Positions 36,387 to 45,723 are shown, counted from the stretch's first letter. The stretch: DNA of 64,000 bases from Paenibacillus humicola (GCF_028826105.1 NZ_JAQGPL010000001.1:3002501-3066500), one strand, 5' to 3'. A program made the numbers and translations. The notes: a model not told the origin generated them from the letters alone.

Positions 36387-36409
36387 CATATTTGAAGGAG
36401 TTGTCTCAT

Positions 36410-36842
36410 ATGGGACGTAATCAAGAGTTTGATTATAACGATGCTTTGGATAATGCGAAGCATCTCTTCTGGAACCAAGATTATGAGAAAACTTCCGTGC
36501 AGCAATTAACGGAATGCATGAGGATTATTTTGGAGATAAATACAATTATACCTGAAATCACGCGTTAAACCACACAAAGCCCAGATATTCTAAGCCATCT
36601 TGAGAAGGTTACGTCAATGGCTTTTAAATCAAATGTTATTCTCGATCCTGGACGAGTCAGTGGCCAAAAAAGGCTGGTTAATTGTCAAAGAAACCGGCGA
36701 ATTCCGCCGAGACCTGAACGAGATTGCTATGGCGTTGTTTTTTGTCAACAATTTAGTCGGATTAAAGGCTCTAGTTAAATCAAATTTGGATAAAACCAGC
36801 CTAGAATCCATCATTCATGCACTGATAAGTCAGTTAGACTAA
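36410..36842 (+). pseudogene. TetR family regulator, broken by internal deletions
   Basis: GAAGGAG precedes an ATG at 36410. The first 35 residues are a normal TetR start (FDYNDALDNAKHLFWNQDYE, KTSVQQLTECM). The rest of the helix-turn-helix is lost; FGDKYN survives in a second frame. From 36600 the C-terminal helices continue (LFSILDESVAKKGWLIVKET, ALFFVNNLVGLKALVKS) to a stop at 36842. About 60-70 residues are missing compared with a normal TetR of about 190 residues. The downstream SDR gene was probably its target and may now be constitutive. Confidence 0.7.
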
Positions 36843-36904
36843 GGGATGGCTGACTTTTTTATCCCATTTCTTGAACATCCATTCAAAAAAAGGAGGAAAT
36901 GCTT

Positions 36905-37708
36905 GTGGATATGCATTTGAAAAACCAAGTAGCAGTTGTTACAGGAGCAAGTAAAGGGATTGGACTCGCTATCGTTAAGAAGTTTGTGGAGGAAGGTGCC
37001 AACGTTATTGCCATTTCCCGGACAGTTACAAATGAATTGGCCCAATTAATCGAAAGTAATGCGGATGCTGTTAAATATTTTGCAATTGATCTCAATGAAG
37101 AACGGGATACGCAACAATTATCGGACCTCCTTGGCAGCGCGTTTGGAAGAATAGACATTTTGGTTAACAATGTTGGCGCAATCGACGAAAGAAGGGGGCA
37201 GGGTTTTCTGGCAACCTCGATCGAAGAATGGGAGCAGTTATACCAATTGAATCTCTTTAGTATTGTAAGAATGACACAAGCCGCGTTACCCCATATGTTA
37301 AAACAGAATGTAGGTGCGGTGATTAACATTTCTTCCATCAACGCTCAAATGCCAGAGCTCATGCTGCCTATCTATGGTACAACAAAAGCGGCTATAAATA
37401 ATCTAACAAAAATGCTTGCTGGTGAGTTCGGGCCTCGCCAAATCAGAGTGAATTCGATTTCACCTGGTCCGGTAGTAACTCCTTTGTGGAACGCAGAAAA
37501 CGGCATGGCCAGCTCGATCGCTTCCGCGGCAAGCATGACACCAGATGAAGTCATGACTAAGCTACCAGAGATGGCCGGTATAACGTTAGGCCGCTTTGCT
37601 GAACCTGAGGATATTGCTAATTTGACTATTTTCCTTTCTTCGAAACAGGCCTCCATGATAACCGGTGCCAATTATATCATCGATGGGAATATGACCAAGA
37701 TGATTTAA
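36905..37708 (+). CDS. SDR family oxidoreductase
   Basis: A 267-residue classical short-chain dehydrogenase. AGGAGG at 36891-36896 fits the GTG at 36905 best; the ATG at 36899 is too close and an ATG at 36911 is possible. It has TGASKGIGLAIV, NNVGAIDE, the Ser of INISSINAQ, YGTTKAA as YxxxK, and the C-terminal GANYIIDGNMTKMI. It follows the broken TetR gene by 62 bases. The substrate is unknown. The region looks more AT-rich than the first 20 kb. Confidence 0.9.
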   Translation: MDMHLKNQVAVVTGASKGIGLAIVKKFVEEGANVIAISRTVTNELAQLIESNADAVKYFAIDLNEERDTQQLSDLLGSAFGRIDILVNNVGAIDERRGQGFLATSIEEWEQLYQLNLFSIVRMTQAALPHMLKQNVGAVINISSINAQMPELMLPIYGTTKAAINNLTKMLAGEFGPRQIRVNSISPGPVVTPLWNAENGMASSIASAASMTPDEVMTKLPEMAGITLGRFAEPEDIANLTIFLSSKQASMITGANYIIDGNMTKMI

Positions 37709-38112
37709 ATGAAAATCTAGTCCGGAAGGATTTTCGGACAAGAGTCAAGGTGTGATAAAACGCATTGGACAGTATCAAATCATAAAAGTATGGGCTTTAA
37801 CTCATAGCCAATCAAATAAACCAGATCCTTTCGGAGCTGGTTTATTTGCATCTCAAATATTTTGCTGAAACAGAACAATTACAATTGACTGTGTTACGAG
37901 ATCGATTGGTTGCCCACATCCGACAGGATCAAAACCTATAACGTATCAAAGAGGTTGGCCGAGATACGGTTATGAGTCGGAACTGAACTATCATAAGGAA
38001 CATACGTACGGACAAAAATCCCGGCGGGCAGCAAGGTTGATCACCTTTTTATAAACATTTGTACAAAATCCGAGCTTTGCGTTTTCTGCTGACGCTTTTC
38101 ACGATCATAAGG
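37709..38112. other. Intergenic region with two hairpins
   Basis: GTCCG/CGGAC at 37720-37739 is a weak hairpin after the SDR stop. AAATAAACCAG (37814-37824) and CTGGTTTATTT (37837-37847) form an 11-bp terminator-like stem. A short open stretch near 37836-37940 (LKYFAETEQLQLTVLRDRLV) has no visible ribosome binding site and was not recognised. Nothing else is seen. Confidence 0.5.
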
Positions 38113-38526
38113 CTAGCTGTTAATTCTAAGACGTAATTCCGCCATCATAGCCTCAGCTTGCTGTGGATCTTCATTCAGCAGCTTCCTGTATGTCAGCATC
38201 CAGTTCAGCGTTACAAGCATATGATCGTATTCGTCCTTCTTGCGCTCAATCTCATTGATCTTCTGAAGAATCCATTCTATTACTTCTTGGTTCGTACGTG
38301 CGTTCGTATCGTGATCCTGCAAAATCGTCTTCAGCTCAGTTAACGAGCAGCCGATGCCTTGAAATTTCTTAATCAGCTTTAACCGCTCAGTTGCTTCGTC
38401 TGAGTAGTTGCGATAATTATTCTTCTCTCGCTGAACATGCCTGCTGTCAAGCAAGCCTTCTTTCTCATAGAAACGAATGGTGTGGGGTGTTAATCCCATC
38501 AAGTCGGCTAATTCTTGAATTTTCAT
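38113..38526 (-). CDS. MerR family transcriptional regulator
   Basis: A 137-residue MerR regulator. The N-terminal winged helix reads MKIQELADLMGLTPHTIRFY, and the long dimerisation helix follows from about residue 75 (NQEVIEWILQKINEIERKKDEY, here split: EWILQKINEIERKKDEY). It has no Cys cluster, so it is not a metal sensor; it resembles the YfmP/AdhR group that responds to aldehydes or drugs. It is divergent from the epimerase-like gene at 38623, and a promoter with the MerR-type 19-base spacer lies between them. Part of this gene and its promoter is duplicated at 56396. Confidence 0.9.
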   Translation of the reverse strand: MKIQELADLMGLTPHTIRFYEKEGLLDSRHVQREKNNYRNYSDEATERLKLIKKFQGIGCSLTELKTILQDHDTNARTNQEVIEWILQKINEIERKKDEYDHMLVTLNWMLTYRKLLNEDPQQAEAMMAELRLRINS

Positions 38527-38548
38527 ATGATTTCATACCTCCAAATAC

Positions 38549-38579
38549 TTGCCTTAGAGTGCACTTCATAGTTTAGACT
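38549..38579 (+). promoter_or_regulatory. MerR-type promoter with 19-base spacer
   Basis: TTGCCT (38549-38554) and TAGACT (38574-38579) are 19 bases apart, the over-long spacing typical of promoters activated by MerR proteins through DNA distortion. The spacer includes TAGAGTGCACTTCATA. It points to the NAD(P)-binding protein gene at 38623. Confidence 0.6.
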
Positions 38580-38622
38580 GAAGTCATATCTTCGTCAAAT
38601 GCTTAAGGAGGCGTACACAATT

Positions 38623-39453
38623 ATGCGTATATTCGTTACGGGTGCAGCAGGTTTCATTGGTACAGCAGTTGTCCGCGAACTCATCGGTGCGGGCCATCAG
38701 GTGGTTGGTCTGACCCGTTCAGAGAGTGGTGCTCATGTATTAGAAAGCTTGGGAGCCGAGGTGGCTCGCGGTGTATTAGAGGACCTGGGTTTAATGCGAA
38801 GCAATGCAGCCGCTTCAGACGGTGTTATTCATCTGGCTTTTAACCACGATTTCTTTAATTTCGCCGCATCACTAGCAGCTGATCTTCGTGCCATCGAAGC
38901 AATGGGAGAGGGGCTTGCGGGCTCCGGTAAACCACTTGTTATCACAGCTCATGCAAATGGCAAGGCATCCGAGGATGCAGCACTTGCGTTTATAGAACAA
39001 GGCGTGAGAGCATCAATCGTCTCGCTTGCACCTTCCGTTCATGGAGAGGGAGATAAAGGCTTCGTGCCGCAATTAATCCGGATCGCCCGGGAAAGAGGCC
39101 TATCGGCTTACATTGGAGACGGAACCAACCGTTGGCCAGCGATTCATCGCTTGGATGCCGCAGTTTTGTTCCGCCTTGCTGTTGAATCTGCGCCTGCAGG
39201 CTCACGACTGGATGGCGTGGACGACGAAGGTATTCCATTCCGCGACATTGCCGGAGTCATCGGTCGTCACATAGATGTGCCGGTAGTCAGCATCACACGT
39301 GAAGAGGCGCAAGCAATTTACGGTTTTCTAGGCATGGTCGCGTCGCTTGACTTAGCAAGATCGAGTGATGAAACGAAGGAGCTGCTCGGCTGGAAGCCTA
39401 TCCAACATGGACTTCTCGCAGATCTGGAGCAAGGACATTATTTCAAAATATAG
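38623..39453 (+). CDS. NAD(P)-binding SDR/epimerase-like oxidoreductase
   Basis: A 276-residue atypical or extended SDR. The ATG at 38623 follows AAGGAGGC. The nucleotide motif TGAAGFIGTAVVRELIGAG is at about residues 6-24; VIHLAFNHDF and VSLAPSVHGEGDKGFVPQLI follow, and the end LLGWKPIQHGLLADLEQGHY is typical of the epimerase-like NAD(P)-binding family. The usual YxxxK is replaced by a less clear region, as in atypical SDRs. It is probably activated by the divergent MerR protein. Its substrate is unknown. Confidence 0.88.
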   Translation: MRIFVTGAAGFIGTAVVRELIGAGHQVVGLTRSESGAHVLESLGAEVARGVLEDLGLMRSNAAASDGVIHLAFNHDFFNFAASLAADLRAIEAMGEGLAGSGKPLVITAHANGKASEDAALAFIEQGVRASIVSLAPSVHGEGDKGFVPQLIRIARERGLSAYIGDGTNRWPAIHRLDAAVLFRLAVESAPAGSRLDGVDDEGIPFRDIAGVIGRHIDVPVVSITREEAQAIYGFLGMVASLDLARSSDETKELLGWKPIQHGLLADLEQGHYFKI

Positions 39454-39617
39454 TGTAAGACCTGGATAGACAGATCATTAAGCGATCGTAAGAACGTAAA
39501 TTCTATAAAACAGCGGTAGTCCAGGACTATATTTTCTCGTTCTCGGCTGTCGCTGTTTCAATTTCTCAAGTCAGTTAGACCGTAATTTTTTGCCGAAAGG
39601 TGGGTGTTAAAATATCC

Positions 39618-39905
39618 ATTCGGATATAGCAGAATTATCTTGATTCATTGTCAGAACCGCCAAGTGTGGAGAAAAGCAATCACCATATGATTTGTTTAAT
39701 AAGATGGAGTATGTTTCCTTTTTCTTCCTCACTGATCGGCCATGTACAACCCGCGTTGGTTATGCCGGAGGAACCCAGGTTCATCCTACTTATCGGCAGC
39801 TTGGAGATCATACGGAAACGGTCGAAATGGATTATGATACTTATAATTCCTCTTATTTGTCCGAACAAGGCATCGGGACCCCAAAAACAGCCCATGCCAA
39901 GCGTG
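39618..39905 (-). pseudogene. msrA fragment with an inverted internal segment
   Basis: This is a degraded copy of 28703-29400. Bases 39618-39747 match the 3' flank and the C-terminal codons of msrA on the minus strand (SEEEKGN, LIKQIIW). Bases about 39748-39839 carry TRVGYAGG and YRQLGDHTETVEMDYDT, but on the plus strand, so this segment is inverted. Bases 39840-39905 return to the minus strand with TLGMGCFWGPDALFGQ. The middle and most of the C-terminal half are missing. It cannot encode a reductase. Confidence 0.82.
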
Positions 39906-39932
39906 CCGCGCAAGAAGACAATTCCCGCGGCT

Positions 39933-40379
39933 CTATACAACGAAGGGGGATTCGGATTTCGTGTTTGAATCTTTACCTTCGTCATCTTCGGAATTTATGG
40001 TGGTCACACCAGTATTCCGGTCATAATTCTCTCTCGCACTTTCGATAATCGGGAAGACAGTATTTGCCCATTTCTTTAAGGGTTGCAGATGGCCCACTAA
40101 CGTAACCCCTAGCGGTGTAAGCGAATAGTCAACGGCTGGAGGAACAGACAACGTGACGACACGTCTGACCAATCCGTCTCGTTCCAGCAGCCGCAGCGTT
40201 TGGGTCAGCATCTTCTGCGATATACCGTCGATTCTTCTTTTCATTTCCCCGTACCTCAGGTTGCCCCCTTCCAATGTATAAACAACCAGCACGGTCCATT
40301 TATTGGCGATTATATCGAGAGCCTTAGCGCAGACCTTCACCGAAAGGTCGGAACGGATGCTTTCGACGTTTTCCCTCAT
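39933..40379 (-). CDS. HxlR family transcriptional regulator
   Basis: A 148-residue HxlR winged-helix regulator with KALDIIANKWTVLVVYTLEG, LRYGEMKRRIDGISQKMLTQ and YSLTPLGVTLVGHLQPLKKW. GGAGG lies seven bases before the ATG. The last 20 or so residues (NSEDDEGKDSNTKSESPFVV) are unlike the family and reach to within 30 bases of the msrA fragment, so the C-terminus may have been altered when that fragment arrived. It is divergent from the alcohol dehydrogenase-like gene at 40495, its likely target; HxlR proteins often respond to aldehydes or thiol stress. Confidence 0.9.
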   Translation of the reverse strand: MRENVESIRSDLSVKVCAKALDIIANKWTVLVVYTLEGGNLRYGEMKRRIDGISQKMLTQTLRLLERDGLVRRVVTLSVPPAVDYSLTPLGVTLVGHLQPLKKWANTVFPIIESARENYDRNTGVTTINSEDDEGKDSNTKSESPFVV

Positions 40380-40494
40380 TCCACGGCCTCCTTCTCCACT
40401 TACGGGATACTAACGAACTTTAAAGTGCCTACTTACTTTATTTTAGTTTTTTAAATTATGATTTGTCTACATTCTTGAATGGAGGTATAGATTA

Positions 40495-41688
40495 ATGAAA
40501 GTATTCGAAATTCAAGGCGGATTCGGTCTTGAACATGTACAATCCGTCGAACGTGAAATTCCGGTTCCCGGACCAGGTGAAGTTCTTATCCGCTTGCGTG
40601 CGGTTTCACTTAATTCCCGTGATATTGGTGTAATTAACGGAGTGTATGAACCGAACCTGAAAATGCCGCTTATCCCGTTATCCCATGGTGTCGGTGAAGT
40701 CGTAAGCATGGGGGGACGCTCCAATAAATTCAAACCGGGAGACCGGGTCAGCGCTATATTTACCCAAAGTTGGATTTCCGATGAACCGACACAGGCGAAC
40801 TGGGGCAGCACATTGGGGTCTCCGTTGCAAGGGCTTCTTGCAGAATATGCCGTTTTGCCGGAGGAAGGTTTGGTCCGTGTCCCTGAACATTTGACGGACG
40901 AAGAGGCTGCTGCCCTTCCTTGCGCAGGAGTGACGGCGTGGCATGCTATCGTCGAGGAAGGCAGAGTCAAGCCCGGAGATTCAGTCGTCATTCAAGGCAC
41001 AAGCGGTGTCTCCTTGTTCGCGTTGCAATTCGCCAAGCTGCATGGTGCCAATGTGATCATCACTTCGAGCAGCGACGAAAAGCTGGAGAGAGCCAAGTCA
41101 CTTGGAGCGGATTACGGCATCAATTATAAGCTGTCACCCGATTGGGACAAGGCCGTTCTGGAGCAGACGCATGATCGGGGAGCCGATCTTATTCTCGATC
41201 TTGGCGGAGCCGCTACACTGAACCGCTCGCTCTCTGCCTTGATAGTGGGTGGTCAGATCAGCATCGTCGGCCTTCTTTCGGGGGCTCGCGCGGAGTTGGA
41301 TATCGTGCCTGCCCTCTTAAAGAAGGCTCGCCTTCAAGCGATTAATGTTGGCAGCCGCAGCATGTTTGAGAATATGAACCAGGCAATCGAACAGAGCGGG
41401 CTCCGTCCGGTCATCGACCGTGTATTCCCGTTTGACCAGTCCATCGAAGCGAATTCGGTATTTTGGACAGGGAACACATTATGGGAAAGTTTGTATTTAA
41501 ATGTAATGATCCGATCAAGCGATGAAGGGCTGCCTTGGCAAGCCCTTTTATCCTTGCTGCTTATATGCCATCCCTGCTTGGCACGAACAGATTTTGTGGC
41601 GCGGAAAAGGGATGTTGAAGCGCAGCGAATACGAGCTGCTGATCAATCAATTCAATCCTGGCCGCTTCGATCCGGACGCCTGGATTGA
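40495..41688 (+). CDS. Zinc-independent alcohol dehydrogenase-like (quinone oxidoreductase family), frameshifted end
   Basis: An MDR-superfamily NAD(P)-dependent oxidoreductase. The GroES-like domain comes first (VPGPGEVLIRLRAVSLNSRD, PLSHGVGEV), then the Rossmann domain with VIQGTSGVSLFALQFAKLHG. The normal end is read in another frame: near 41452 one extra base shifts the frame, and RYFGQGTHYGKVCI then stops at 41500. As it stands, the open frame runs on to 41688 with about 60 unrelated residues. A hairpin terminator at 41525-41550 lies inside this run-on, which supports a true end at 41500 (about 334 residues). A sequencing error is also possible. HxlR at 40379 is the likely regulator. Confidence 0.82.
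   Translation: MKVFEIQGGFGLEHVQSVEREIPVPGPGEVLIRLRAVSLNSRDIGVINGVYEPNLKMPLIPLSHGVGEVVSMGGRSNKFKPGDRVSAIFTQSWISDEPTQANWGSTLGSPLQGLLAEYAVLPEEGLVRVPEHLTDEEAAALPCAGVTAWHAIVEEGRVKPGDSVVIQGTSGVSLFALQFAKLHGANVIITSSSDEKLERAKSLGADYGINYKLSPDWDKAVLEQTHDRGADLILDLGGAATLNRSLSALIVGGQISIVGLLSGARAELDIVPALLKKARLQAINVGSRSMFENMNQAIEQSGLRPVIDRVFPFDQSIEANSVFWTGNTLWESLYLNVMIRSSDEGLPWQALLSLLLICHPCLARTDFVARKRDVEAQRIRAADQSIQSWPLRSGRLD
41525..41550 (+). terminator. Rho-independent terminator of the alcohol dehydrogenase-like gene
   Basis: AAGGGCTGCC pairs with GGC-AGCCCTT over one bulged base and is followed by TTA. It lies 25 bases after the expected stop at 41500. Confidence 0.7.
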
Positions 41689-42608
41689 TATGGCGGAAGC
41701 CGCGGGTATGCAATATATCTGCTTTACAACCAAGCATCATGACGGCTTCTGCCTGTGGGACACCCGGTTTTCGGCAAAGACATACTCGCAATGCTAGCTG
41801 AGGCGTGCGAGCGGAGAAACTTTCCGTTCAGTCTCTACTACTCCTGTCCGGATTGGCATCATCCCAATTATCCGAACATGGACCGGCATCACGAGATGTT
41901 CGCTCCCCGGGCCGGCGAAGAGCCCGATATCGACCGGTATTACGAGTTTGCATTCTGATCAACAATCGCGGACCGGGCGAGGGTGATTACAGCACCCCGG
42001 AACGGATTCTTCCCGAAGGGAACGAATTCCGCTCGCCGGCGGAGGCCAACCAGTCACTCGGCAGGGAAAGCTGGTCCTACAAAAGCGACGAGGATTATTA
42101 CAGCCACAAATTTCTGATGCAGAGCATTGATAAAATTTTGGCGATGGGTGGAAATTATTTGCTGAATGTCGGTCCCAAGGCGGACGGCTCATTCCCTGAA
42201 GAGAGCATTCAGGCTTTGCAAATAATTGGAAAATGGTATAATACAGTCAAAGAGTCGTTCGAACAGGCGCTCCCCGCCTCAGCTTTGATTCACAAGGATG
42301 TCGTTGTCACGTCCGGCGGAGACAGGATTGAAAGAGACCATGTACTGGCGACGAAAAAAGGACACACGCTCTACGTTCATCTGTACCGGGATATCCAAGC
42401 CACGGCGATCGTGCTGAAGCCTTGGGATATTCTGCCTAATAGAGCGGTGCTTCTGAACAACGGACAGGAGCTGGAAGCCCGTGTCGATTTAATTCCCTCG
42501 CACTGGAGAGAGAAACCTTATCTGAGAATTCGAAATCTGCCTGTCAATGAATTGACGGACGAAGTACTGGTCATCAGGCTTGACTTTGACGAATCGTTAA
42601 GCGATTGA
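41605..42608 (+). pseudogene. GH29 alpha-L-fucosidase, broken
   Basis: Fragments of a GH29 alpha-L-fucosidase occur in several frames. The first has YELLINQFNPGRFDPDAWID and MQYICFTTKHHDGFCLWDT, the signature of the substrate-binding barrel strand. The next has NFPFSLYYSCPDWHHPNYPN. The third has NNRGPGEGDYSTPE, then LAMGGNYLLNVGPKADGSFP to a stop at 42608 with an intact C-terminal beta-domain. The 5' end and the region between the second and third pieces, including the nucleophile Asp region, are missing. The C-terminal open frame alone (267 codons from 41805) is not a functional enzyme. Confidence 0.8.
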
Positions 42609-42618
42609 CGCCTAGACT

Positions 42619-42661
42619 TCTGCATTAGCCCTTCAGGCGTCCCCTGAAGGGCTAATGCAGA
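42619..42661. repeat. Perfect 19-bp inverted repeat (hairpin)
   Basis: TCTGCATTAGCCCTTCAGG (42619-42637) and its exact complement (42643-42661) enclose a five-base loop. It sits between the broken GH29 and GH51 genes and touches the AGGAGG of the latter. No U-tract follows. Confidence 0.8.
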
Positions 42662-42672
42662 GGAGGAAGCAG

Positions 42673-43490
42673 ATGATGAGAAACGTCGTCAAATTGACGC
42701 CATGGCCGGCAAGCACACAATCGATCGTAAGATTTATGGGCATTTTGCAGAGCATCTGGGCGCTGTATTTACCAGGGACTCTGGGTGGGGAGGATTCGTC
42801 CATTCCGAATACGCGCGGCATTCGGAGCAATATCGTGAAAGCGCTTAAACAGCTGAATATTCCGATTCTGCGCTGGCCGGGCGGCTGTTTCGCCGACGAA
42901 TACCACTGGATGGACGGCAGCGGGACGGTCCTTGAGATGAGCAGTGGGTGCAGTACATGAATTTCGGCGGCAAATCGCCAATGTCCGAACTGCGCCGCAA
43001 AACGACCGGGAGAAGCCGTGGCGGCTTGCTTTTTTCGGCGTCGGCAATGAAAACTGGGGCTGTGGCGGGCGGATGCGCGCGGAAGCGTACGCTGACGCTT
43101 ACCGGCAGTACAGCATGTACTGCCGCGATTACGGCGCCCCCGCTGTACAAAATCGCCGCCGGACCGCGCGGCGACGATTACCACTGGACGGAGGTGCTGA
43201 TGCGGGAAGCAGTTTATTTCATGGACGGTCTGGCGCTCCATTAATATATACGGGTGCAGGATTACAGCACGCTCTGCAATACCGACCCGCACAGGTGGAA
43301 TGCGATACCGGCGGCTTCGCGGGAACCATGTTTCCGGCAGGGCGCTGACAGCCCCCGGAATGAGCAGCCATAATTCATTTGATCATCCGGATCGGGTGCA
43401 GCCCGTGTTCTTGACCGGCGCGCGCCTGGCCGGCAGCGGGTTCTCCGCCGAAATTCGCCGATGTCCGTCGCCGTACTGGAAATGGAATAG
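42673..43490 (+). pseudogene. GH51 alpha-L-arabinofuranosidase, broken
   Basis: The ATG at 42673 follows AGGAGGAAGC. GH51 signatures are present in different frames: [32 protein letters not shown], then [13 protein letters not shown] with the catalytic acid/base Glu, [26 protein letters not shown], and the C-terminal MSVAVLEME ending at 43490. Large parts are missing: the gene spans 818 bases compared with about 1,500 in the family. With the GH29 remnant it shows that a hemicellulose or pectin side-chain locus has decayed here. Confidence 0.8.
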
Positions 43491-43572
43491 AACATAGCCG
43501 CCCGAACTCTCACTGAACGCCGAACTGAACATAGAACGTCCGCACGCAGCGGACAGGAAAGGAATGTGGAAG

Positions 43573-45723
43573 ATGGAACGGATTGTTATTGCTTGGGATG
43601 AAACGATCCCGGCCGTTTCCTTTGCGGCTGCGAAGCTACGGGAGGCGCTGGAAAAGCGTGGCGCGACCGTTGCCGGTATCTCGCTCTCCGCGCTGGCCGA
43701 AACGGATGCCTCGATTCGTATTGCGCTTACCGTTGCGCAGGAGGGGGACGCCGCTCTCGCGGCGGAAGGCTACACGATCCGGATGGAACGGGGAGACGGC
43801 GTTGCGCTGTGCCGTGTGACCGGCGCCGATCCGGCCGGAGCAATGTATGGAGGGCTTGATGTCGCGGATTCGATCAATGCCGGAACGAGCGTCGTCAATC
43901 TCTTGAACAAGTCGAGCAAGCCGCATATCGCCGGACGCGGGATCAAATTCAACCTCCCCCTTGACGCGCGCACGCCGAGCTATTCCGACAACGGCGACTC
44001 CGCGCAGCACAATATCCCCGAGATGTGGAGCATGGACTTCTGGAAGGAGTTTCTGGACGATATGGCGCTGTACCGGTACAATGCGCTGTCTCTGTGGAAT
44101 CTTCACCCGTTCCCATCGATGGTCCGCGTGCCCGAATATCCCGACATCGCCCTCAGCGACGTGAAGCGTACTACCGTTCCGATTCAAGCGAGCCTGATGG
44201 GAACCGACATGTCAACCGAGAAGACGCTCGCTTCGCTTGAGACCGTCCGCGTTATGAGCATCGAGGAAAAGGTTGACTTCTGGCGCGAGGTTATGCAGCA
44301 TGCGAAGAACCGCAACATCGAGGTCTTCATCATCACGTGGAATATGTTCACATACGGCACAGAGGGCAACAGCTACGGCATCTCCTGCGCTCAGGACAAC
44401 GAAACGACCGTCGACTACTTCCGGGCTAGCGTCCGCGCCTTGCTGGACTCGTATCCGCTGCTTGCCGGAATCGGCGTGACCGCCGGCGAAAACATGAAGC
44501 ACGGCGAACCGCTTGCCAATGAGGACTGGCTGTGGCGCACATACGGAGAAGGCGTAATGGATATCAAGCGCAAGGACCCCTCGCGCAAGATCAGGTTCAT
44601 CCACCGGGCGCACCAGTCGGCGCTGTCCACCATCGACCGCGCGTTCGCCGCATACCCGGATACGTTCGATTACAGCTACAAATATTCGCTGGCGCACATG
44701 TATTCGTCGGCTCATCCACCGTTCATTTATCAGACGAGCGGCTACAAGGAGCTGGAAGGCAGCTTCCTGACCGAGCTGCCGGAGGGCCGCAAGACGTGGC
44801 TTACCGTGCGGGACGACGATTATTACTATTTCCGCTGGGGCGATCCCACATTTGCCCGGCAGTATATATTGAACATGCCTCCGGCCGAGCAATTGGCAGG
44901 CTTCTATATGGGACCGGACGGGGTCGTCTGGGGGCGTGAATTCGTCAGTACAGAGCCGGATACGCCTCGCCAGTCGATCATTCGCAAGCGCTGGTACAGC
45001 TTCATGCTGTGGGGCCGGCTGGCGTACGAGCCGACGCTTCCTGACTCCTGTTTCGAGCGACAGCTTGCGTTCCGTTTTCCGGAAGCGCCGAGCCATGCGC
45101 TGCTTGAAGCCTGGTCGGCGGCGTCGCGCATTTTGCCGCTCGTCACAACGTTCCACTGGGAAGAGAACCATCTGGATTTTCAATGGTATCCCGAGGCGTG
45201 CTACAGCAATCCGAGAATCGCCAAGGGGTTCCATACGGTGGAGCACTTCATAAACGATGCGCCGATGCCTGGGAGCGGACTGATGAGCATTCCCGATTAT
45301 TGCGCGCATCTGAGTGGCAATCGCGCCCTCGACGGCATAACGCCGGAGAGGGTAGCGCAGGATCTGCGCGAATATGCGGAGCGCGCGCTGCAGCTGGCGG
45401 GTGGAATTGATCCGGGGGATGACAAGCAGCTCCGCCTGACGCTCGGCGATCTGCGGGCGATGGCGTACCTGGGCAGATATTACGCAGCCAAAATATCCGG
45501 CGCGCTGCAGCTGTGCCTATTCCGGCAGACGGACGATCCATCTTGTCAAGCGCAGGCGGTTGCTCATCTGCGGTCGGCGTCCGAACATTGGCAGGATTAC
45601 GTCGCGCAAACCGTGAGCCAATACGTGCCACAGCAGTTGACGCGCCAGGGATGGAATGTTGTTGACATTGCGGCGCTCCAGGCGCGGGTAGACGAGGATA
45701 TCGCCATAGCTGAGAACGCGTAG
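43573..45723 (+). CDS. Putative glycoside hydrolase with GH67-like N-terminal domain
   Basis: A 716-residue intact protein. The ATG at 43573 is nine bases after AGGAAAGG; an ATG at 43564 is too close. The first 120 residues resemble the alpha/beta domain that precedes GH67 and GH20 barrels (YTIRMERGDGVALCRVTGAD). A TIM-barrel-like part follows with GRGIKFNLPLDARTPSY, MDFWKEFLDDMALYRYNALS, ITWNMFTYG and GIGVTAGENMKHGE; conserved acids there are catalytic candidates. A helical C-terminal domain resembles alpha-glucuronidases. No signal peptide is seen. It may cleave uronic-acid side chains of hemicellulose or pectin, consistent with the GH29 and GH51 remnants beside it. The exact family is uncertain. 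Confidence 0.7.
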   Translation: MERIVIAWDETIPAVSFAAAKLREALEKRGATVAGISLSALAETDASIRIALTVAQEGDAALAAEGYTIRMERGDGVALCRVTGADPAGAMYGGLDVADSINAGTSVVNLLNKSSKPHIAGRGIKFNLPLDARTPSYSDNGDSAQHNIPEMWSMDFWKEFLDDMALYRYNALSLWNLHPFPSMVRVPEYPDIALSDVKRTTVPIQASLMGTDMSTEKTLASLETVRVMSIEEKVDFWREVMQHAKNRNIEVFIITWNMFTYGTEGNSYGISCAQDNETTVDYFRASVRALLDSYPLLAGIGVTAGENMKHGEPLANEDWLWRTYGEGVMDIKRKDPSRKIRFIHRAHQSALSTIDRAFAAYPDTFDYSYKYSLAHMYSSAHPPFIYQTSGYKELEGSFLTELPEGRKTWLTVRDDDYYYFRWGDPTFARQYILNMPPAEQLAGFYMGPDGVVWGREFVSTEPDTPRQSIIRKRWYSFMLWGRLAYEPTLPDSCFERQLAFRFPEAPSHALLEAWSAASRILPLVTTFHWEENHLDFQWYPEACYSNPRIAKGFHTVEHFINDAPMPGSGLMSIPDYCAHLSGNRALDGITPERVAQDLREYAERALQLAGGIDPGDDKQLRLTLGDLRAMAYLGRYYAAKISGALQLCLFRQTDDPSCQAQAVAHLRSASEHWQDYVAQTVSQYVPQQLTRQGWNVVDIAALQARVDEDIAIAENA

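Noticed and set aside
41805..42608. 267-codon frame as an intact GH29 gene
   Set aside because: Its first 45 codons are out of frame with the fucosidase, and the catalytic region is missing.
44212..45309. 365-codon frame on the minus strand
   Set aside because: It is antisense to the intact GH67-like gene and has no recognisable domain.
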